A stretch of 64,000 nt of DNA. Origin: Micromonospora sp. NBC_00389. GTDB taxonomy: Bacteria; Actinomycetota; Actinomycetes; Mycobacteriales; Micromonosporaceae. This document shows positions 60,780 to 64,000 of this stretch, one piece after another. The stretch's first letter is position 1. Every line of letters starts with the position of its first letter. The stretch is taken from positions 5,146,001 through 5,210,000 of the forward strand of contig NZ_CP107947.1 in the NCBI RefSeq assembly GCF_036059255.1, read 5' to 3'. The translations under genes and the position numbers were made by a program. Below the pieces are notes generated by a model. It was not told the DNA's origin. It worked only from the letters and a program-made list of their open reading frames with translations, and searched no databases.

Positions 60780-61295
60780 TCAGACCGGGGCGAGCCGGAA
60801 GCCGACCCCACGCACCGCGTGGATCGTCGCGGCGGCGTTCAGCCGGGCGAGTTTGCGGCGTACCCGTCGGATGACCGAGTGCATGTCGGACCCGCGGCCG
60901 AGGTGCCTGTTGCCCCAGACCTCAAGGTGCAGGCGCTCGTACGTCCAGACCTGTCCGGGTGCGTCGACCAGGCAGAGCAGCACGTCGTGCTCCAGCCGGG
61001 TCAGGTCGATCTCCTGGTCGCGCCACCGCAGCACCCGGCGGTCGGAATCGACGGCCAGCTCGGGTGGTGGCGGCGAGTGCGTGCTCTGCGCCGCCTCGGC
61101 GACCACCGCCTGAGCGGGGGGAGTCGCCGAGGCGACGGGAGGCACCTCGACCACCCCGAGGAACTCCCGTGCCTGCTCGACGCTTGAAACAATCAGGAAT
61201 GCGTCGCTCCCGCCGAGCAGCCGCGCCAACTGTCGGCGTTCGGCCGGCGAGGACGCGATACCGATCACCAAGGAGGCGGCCGGAATCCCCTGCAT
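60780..61295 (-). CDS. Winged-helix regulator with degenerate N-terminal domain (paralogue B)
   Basis: 171 residues. It has the same layout as the gene at 55405-55923: N-terminal ASLVIGIASSPAERRQLARL, LIVSSVEQAREFL, then the OmpR-type winged helix QEIDLTRLEHDVLLCLVDAP, WTYERLHLEVWGNRHLG, HSVIRRVRRKLARLNAAATI, HAVRGVGFRL. There is no phospho-acceptor Asp, so control by phosphorylation is unlikely; partner binding or level control is more plausible. It faces leftward towards the protease gene end and is divergent from the PAP2 gene. Confidence 0.75.
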   Translation of the reverse strand: MQGIPAASLVIGIASSPAERRQLARLLGGSDAFLIVSSVEQAREFLGVVEVPPVASATPPAQAVVAEAAQSTHSPPPPELAVDSDRRVLRWRDQEIDLTRLEHDVLLCLVDAPGQVWTYERLHLEVWGNRHLGRGSDMHSVIRRVRRKLARLNAAATIHAVRGVGFRLAPV

Positions 61296-61558
61296 TTCCC
61301 CAACCCCTTCCGGTTCCCCAACTCGCTCCGGATGGTTTTTCGCACCGCCGACCGAAAATATCGATCAATCGATGTCCTGACCTTAGTGGTGGCTCGTCTC
61401 GGTCGGGTAAAACATAGTTGCATGTAAGCATATGAATGAGCGTTCAGGTGCGGGCAAGCCGTTCGGGGGCGGCCTCGTCGGTTTTGCCGGGAACCCACCG
61501 GAAGTTGTGACAGAACGAAGACAATCCGCGGACGGTGCCCGGACCTGGCGAGCGGAGC
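61296..61558. promoter_or_regulatory. Divergent promoter region, winged-helix regulator B and PAP2 gene
   Basis: No gene is seen. The 263 bp are AT-richer than the surroundings at 61340-61440. A symmetric site ATCGAT-CA-ATCGAT occurs at 61360-61373 and a repeated GCAT element near 61420. These are possible regulator sites; no RNA fold is recognised. Confidence 0.35.
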
Positions 61559-62581
61559 ATGGCCGACATGTCCCTCGGATCGTCGTACCACGTCGGGCGG
61601 TCGGCACCGGGCCCGCAGCCGGCGGGACCGCTGCCACAGGTCCGCGCAGCCACGCCCCTCGGCCTGCCTCTGCTCGGTGCGGCCCTGGGTCACCTGGTCG
61701 TCCTGGGCCTGATCTGCGTCGTGTTCGTACGGACCTACCCCGGCCAATGGCTGGACGGACTGCTCCTGCCGCGTGCCGAGCGGGGCGGAGGGTACGAGCA
61801 GCAGACCGTCCTGGTGGGTCCGTCCAAGACCGTGCTGGCCGCCTTCGGCAGCCCTGTGCTCCTGGCCGTCCTGCTCGGCGCGGTGTTGCTGGTGGGTCTG
61901 CTCGGCCGGCGGTTGCTGGCGGGAGTCGTGGGTATCGGCATGGTGCTCACCGCGGTGGTGGTGGCCGGAGCGGTCAAGTCGATGCTTCCCCGTTCGGACT
62001 TTCAGATCGAGAGTTCAACCACCCACAACAGCTTTCCCAGCGGTCATGTCGCCGCCGCGACGGCCCTGCTGCTGGCGTTCATGCTGGTCCTGCCCGGGTG
62101 GGCCCGACGATGGCTGGCGGTACCGGGCGCGGTGGGCGTCTCGGTGATCGCCTCGGCCACCATGATCGCGGGCTGGCACCGGTTCAGCGACGCGCTCGGC
62201 GGTGTTCTGCTGGGCGTGGCGCTGTTCTGCCTGGCCGCGGCGGCGCTGGCGGGCTGGCGCCGGGACGCTGATCCGGGCGGCGTCACCGGCCCGCGCGGTG
62301 GGCAGGACAGCGGCACCCTGTGGCGCGGGCTGATCGAGGGGGCGGTGGGGCTGGTCGTGCTGGTCTGGGCGCTTCTGGTGGTCGGACCGGGTCTGGACGC
62401 ATCGGTGCAGCGGGGGACGCTCGTCGCCATCATCGCGGCGACCGGATTGACGCTGCTGTCGGTGGTGTCGGTGGTGTTCCTGGTGCGGTCGGCGGATTTT
62501 GTCGGCCCGATGCATTCGCGGCATCGTGCCCAGCCGGAGCCGGCAGTGAACATTCGGGACGGCGGGACAGCGCAGGGTTGA
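61559..62581 (+). CDS. PAP2-family membrane phosphatase
   Basis: 340 residues with about eight hydrophobic segments. The PAP2 motifs are KSMLPRSDF, NSFPSGHVAAATALL (SGH with catalytic His) and AGWHRFSDALGG (second His). The C-terminal ~100 residues add two more helices (GLVVLVWALLVVGPGLDA, TGLTLLSVVSVVFLV). Likely substrates are lipid phosphates or undecaprenyl pyrophosphate on the outer face of the membrane. It lies 61 bp before the response regulator in the same direction, so a common function in envelope homeostasis is possible. Confidence 0.85.
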   Translation: MADMSLGSSYHVGRSAPGPQPAGPLPQVRAATPLGLPLLGAALGHLVVLGLICVVFVRTYPGQWLDGLLLPRAERGGGYEQQTVLVGPSKTVLAAFGSPVLLAVLLGAVLLVGLLGRRLLAGVVGIGMVLTAVVVAGAVKSMLPRSDFQIESSTTHNSFPSGHVAAATALLLAFMLVLPGWARRWLAVPGAVGVSVIASATMIAGWHRFSDALGGVLLGVALFCLAAAALAGWRRDADPGGVTGPRGGQDSGTLWRGLIEGAVGLVVLVWALLVVGPGLDASVQRGTLVAIIAATGLTLLSVVSVVFLVRSADFVGPMHSRHRAQPEPAVNIRDGGTAQG

Positions 62582-62629
62582 TACCCAACCTCCAGGACAT
62601 CGACAAAAGGCTAAACCAAATCATGATGC

Positions 62630-62635
62630 GATACT
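62630..62635 (+). promoter_or_regulatory. -10 box of a possible leaderless promoter for the response regulator
   Basis: GATACT lies exactly 7 nt before the ATG at 62643 and there is no Shine-Dalgarno sequence in between, the arrangement of leaderless actinobacterial genes. Confidence 0.45.
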
Positions 62636-62642
62636 TGGCGAC

Positions 62643-63338
62643 ATGTCCCAGGTCCTGCTGATCGAAGATCACCAGACGGTGCGCGACGGACTGCAGTTGG
62701 CGCTCACCCGACAGGGCCACACGGTGGATGCCGTGGCGACCGGTGAGCAGGGGCTGGAACGGTTGCGCGCGGCCTCGTCCGACGTCGTGATCCTCGATCT
62801 CATGCTGCCCGGGATGGACGGGTTTGAGGTCTGTCGCCGGATCCGGCAGCTCGGCGACCTGCCGATCATCATGCTGACCGCCCGCAGCGACGACATGGAT
62901 GTGGTGGCGGGCCTGGAGGCCGGCGCCGACGACTACGTGGTCAAGCCGGTGCAGCCCCGGGTGCTTGAGGCGCGCATCCGCGCGGTGCTGCGACGGACCG
63001 CTGGCGAGTCGCGACGTAGCGGCGGCGAGCGGTCCGGCCTGGAACAGCACGGTGCCCTGACCATCGACCGGGCGGCGCTGGTGGTCAGCAAGGGCGGGCA
63101 GCCGGTCAGCCTCGCCCCGACGGAGCTGCGCCTGCTGCTCGAACTCTCGTACACGCCGGGACAGGTGCTGAGCCGGCAGCAGCTGCTGTCGGCCGTGTGG
63201 GAGCACGGATACCTCGGCGACTCGCGGTTGGTGGACGCCTGTGTACAGCGGCTGCGCGCCAAGATCGAGGACGACTCGTCGGTGCCGGTCTTCATCCAGA
63301 CGGTGCGCGGTTTCGGATACCGGTTCGGGCCGCTGTGA
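62643..63338 (+). CDS. OmpR/CseB-like response regulator
   Basis: 231 residues. Receiver: VLLIEDHQTVRDGLQLAL, phospho-acceptor Asp in DVVILDLMLPGMDGFEV, LTARSDD and YVVKPVQPRVLEAR. DNA-binding winged helix: PVSLAPTELRLLLELSYTPG, SRQQLLSAVWEHGYLGDSRL, VDACVQRLRAKIEDD, IQTVRGFGYRFG. It resembles CseB, which controls the cell-envelope stress response of streptomycetes. The stop overlaps the kinase start by 4 bp. Confidence 0.9.
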   Translation: MSQVLLIEDHQTVRDGLQLALTRQGHTVDAVATGEQGLERLRAASSDVVILDLMLPGMDGFEVCRRIRQLGDLPIIMLTARSDDMDVVAGLEAGADDYVVKPVQPRVLEARIRAVLRRTAGESRRSGGERSGLEQHGALTIDRAALVVSKGGQPVSLAPTELRLLLELSYTPGQVLSRQQLLSAVWEHGYLGDSRLVDACVQRLRAKIEDDSSVPVFIQTVRGFGYRFGPL

Positions 63339-64000
63339 GGCTGTGGCGCTGGGCCGGTGGCCAGGCGTCGGGCCTGCGGGTTCGGCTGCTGCTGGCCTTC
63401 GCGTTGCTGGGCATGACCACCACCGCGGTGGTGGCCAGCGGAAGCTACTTCCAGGCCCGGAGGGTGATCCTCCAGCAGGCGCAGGACGCCGCGGTGGTGT
63501 CGCTGACCGAACAGCTCACGGAGGTCTACCCGGTACGCCAGCTCCCGCCGTCCCAGGAGGTGCTCGACGCGTTGTCCCAGCGCCTCTCCGACCGGGACGG
63601 AGACGTGGTAATCCTCTACCGTGACATGCGGGCGCAGGGCGTGCAGTTCCCCGAGCCGGTCAGCCCGGAGCTGCGGCAGGCGGTCGAGAGTGGCCTCGTC
63701 GCCTGGCAACGCGTTTCGCGCGACGGTCAACCCATGCTGCTCATCGGGACCCAGCTGAGGCTCGAGCGACCCGATGGCACTGCCCAGCCGTCCGGGCTGG
63801 AGGTCTATGCGCTGCGCAGCCTCGCCCCCGAACAACAGAGCATCGACCGGCTCGCCACCCTGGCGTGGCTGACCGGTGGGCTCTCCCTGGTCCTCGCCGT
63901 CCTGCTGGCCCTGCTGGCCGCCCAAGGCGTGCTCCGGCCGGTACGCGAGCTGGGACGGGCGGCGCGCCGGCTCGGCGAGGGCGACCTGACAACCCGGCTG
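63335..64000 (+). CDS. Sensor histidine kinase, N-terminal part (3' end outside window)
   Basis: GTG start overlapping the regulator stop (GTGA); 222 residues are visible and the frame is open at the window end. A first TM helix (RLLLAFALLGMTTTAVVAS), an extracytoplasmic sensor of about 140 residues (SYFQARRVILQQAQDAAVVS ... LEVYALRSLAPEQQ) and a second TM (LAWLTGGLSLVLAVLLALLA) lead into a HAMP domain (GVLRPVRELGRAARRLGEGD). The HisKA and ATPase domains must lie to the right. It pairs with the CseB-like regulator and is CseC-like in layout. Confidence 0.88.
   Translation, partial: MRLWRWAGGQASGLRVRLLLAFALLGMTTTAVVASGSYFQARRVILQQAQDAAVVSLTEQLTEVYPVRQLPPSQEVLDALSQRLSDRDGDVVILYRDMRAQGVQFPEPVSPELRQAVESGLVAWQRVSRDGQPMLLIGTQLRLERPDGTAQPSGLEVYALRSLAPEQQSIDRLATLAWLTGGLSLVLAVLLALLAAQGVLRPVRELGRAARRLGEGDLTTRL

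Noticed and set aside
1..64000. CRISPR arrays, complete insertion sequences, prophage genes, rRNA or tRNA genes
   Set aside because: I saw no regularly spaced repeats, no intact transposase with ends, no phage structural genes and no rRNA or complete tRNA sequence.

Overview
The window is high-GC DNA with GTG and TTG starts, many ATGA/GTGA stop-start overlaps and actinobacterial gene content. A Micromonosporaceae-like soil actinomycete (Micromonospora or a close relative) is the best guess, inferred from composition and content only. Both edges cut genes: a cation/proton antiporter-like membrane protein at the left and a sensor histidine kinase at the right.

Layout. 1-5.7 kb: the end of an antiporter, an AAA ATPase, then a divergent overlapping pair made of a membrane-anchored TrkA-N/RyR protein and a SLOG-like nucleotide-sensor protein, which together form a candidate nucleotide-signalling module. 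A frameshifted remnant of a GH2-type glycosidase follows. 6-8.7 kb: an NAD(P)-binding oxidoreductase and its divergent TetR regulator, with a perfect operator-like repeat over the tetR start, and an MFS exporter. 8.8-16.9 kb: a six-gene operon (lipoprotein binding protein, two permeases, two ATPases, gamma-glutamyltransferase-like enzyme) and a GntR regulator. The operon promoter and the gntR promoter share an identical 12-bp site. 17-25 kb: a DUF1275 membrane protein, a membrane protein/DUF4281/kinase/regulator operon, a VOC protein, a frameshifted lipoprotein gene, a WYL regulator divergent from an epoxide hydrolase, and a 38-residue leaderless membrane protein.

25.1-27.35 kb: a Ro60 (TROVE) homologue and, just upstream on the same strand, about 600 bp of non-coding DNA holding four tandem structured RNA units. 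Each unit has base-paired ends, a shared 5' motif, a tRNA-like T-arm and a shared 3' GATCTCGGG motif. I read this as a four-member Y-RNA-like array feeding Ro60, and it is the most striking feature of the window.

27.5-30 kb: an MFS transporter, an aldo/keto reductase and an IS5-type transposase scrap. 30-47.5 kb is a one-carbon oxidation island. It has a LysR regulator, a complete form I aerobic CO dehydrogenase set (coxM-S-L with the AYACSFR active-site motif, then XdhC-YHS, mocA, coxD, coxG, coxE), a divergent xdhC with a 40-bp perfect palindrome between them, and a formate dehydrogenase. The dehydrogenase large subunit is a selenoprotein: an in-frame TGA is followed at 18 nt by a GGTCT-loop SECIS hairpin. 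Its Fe-S and NrfD-like subunits and an oxalate/formate-type transporter follow.

47.8-55.4 kb: an EmrB/QacA-type exporter with its TetR, then a TetR-DUF4873-Baeyer-Villiger monooxygenase-SDR-hydrolase operon divergent from an AurF-like diiron enzyme. 55.4-61.3 kb: a 1471-residue secreted subtilase with Kelch repeats, flanked by two paralogous winged-helix regulators that lack an evident phospho-acceptor domain. 61.5-64 kb: a PAP2 phosphatase and an OmpR-type two-component pair.
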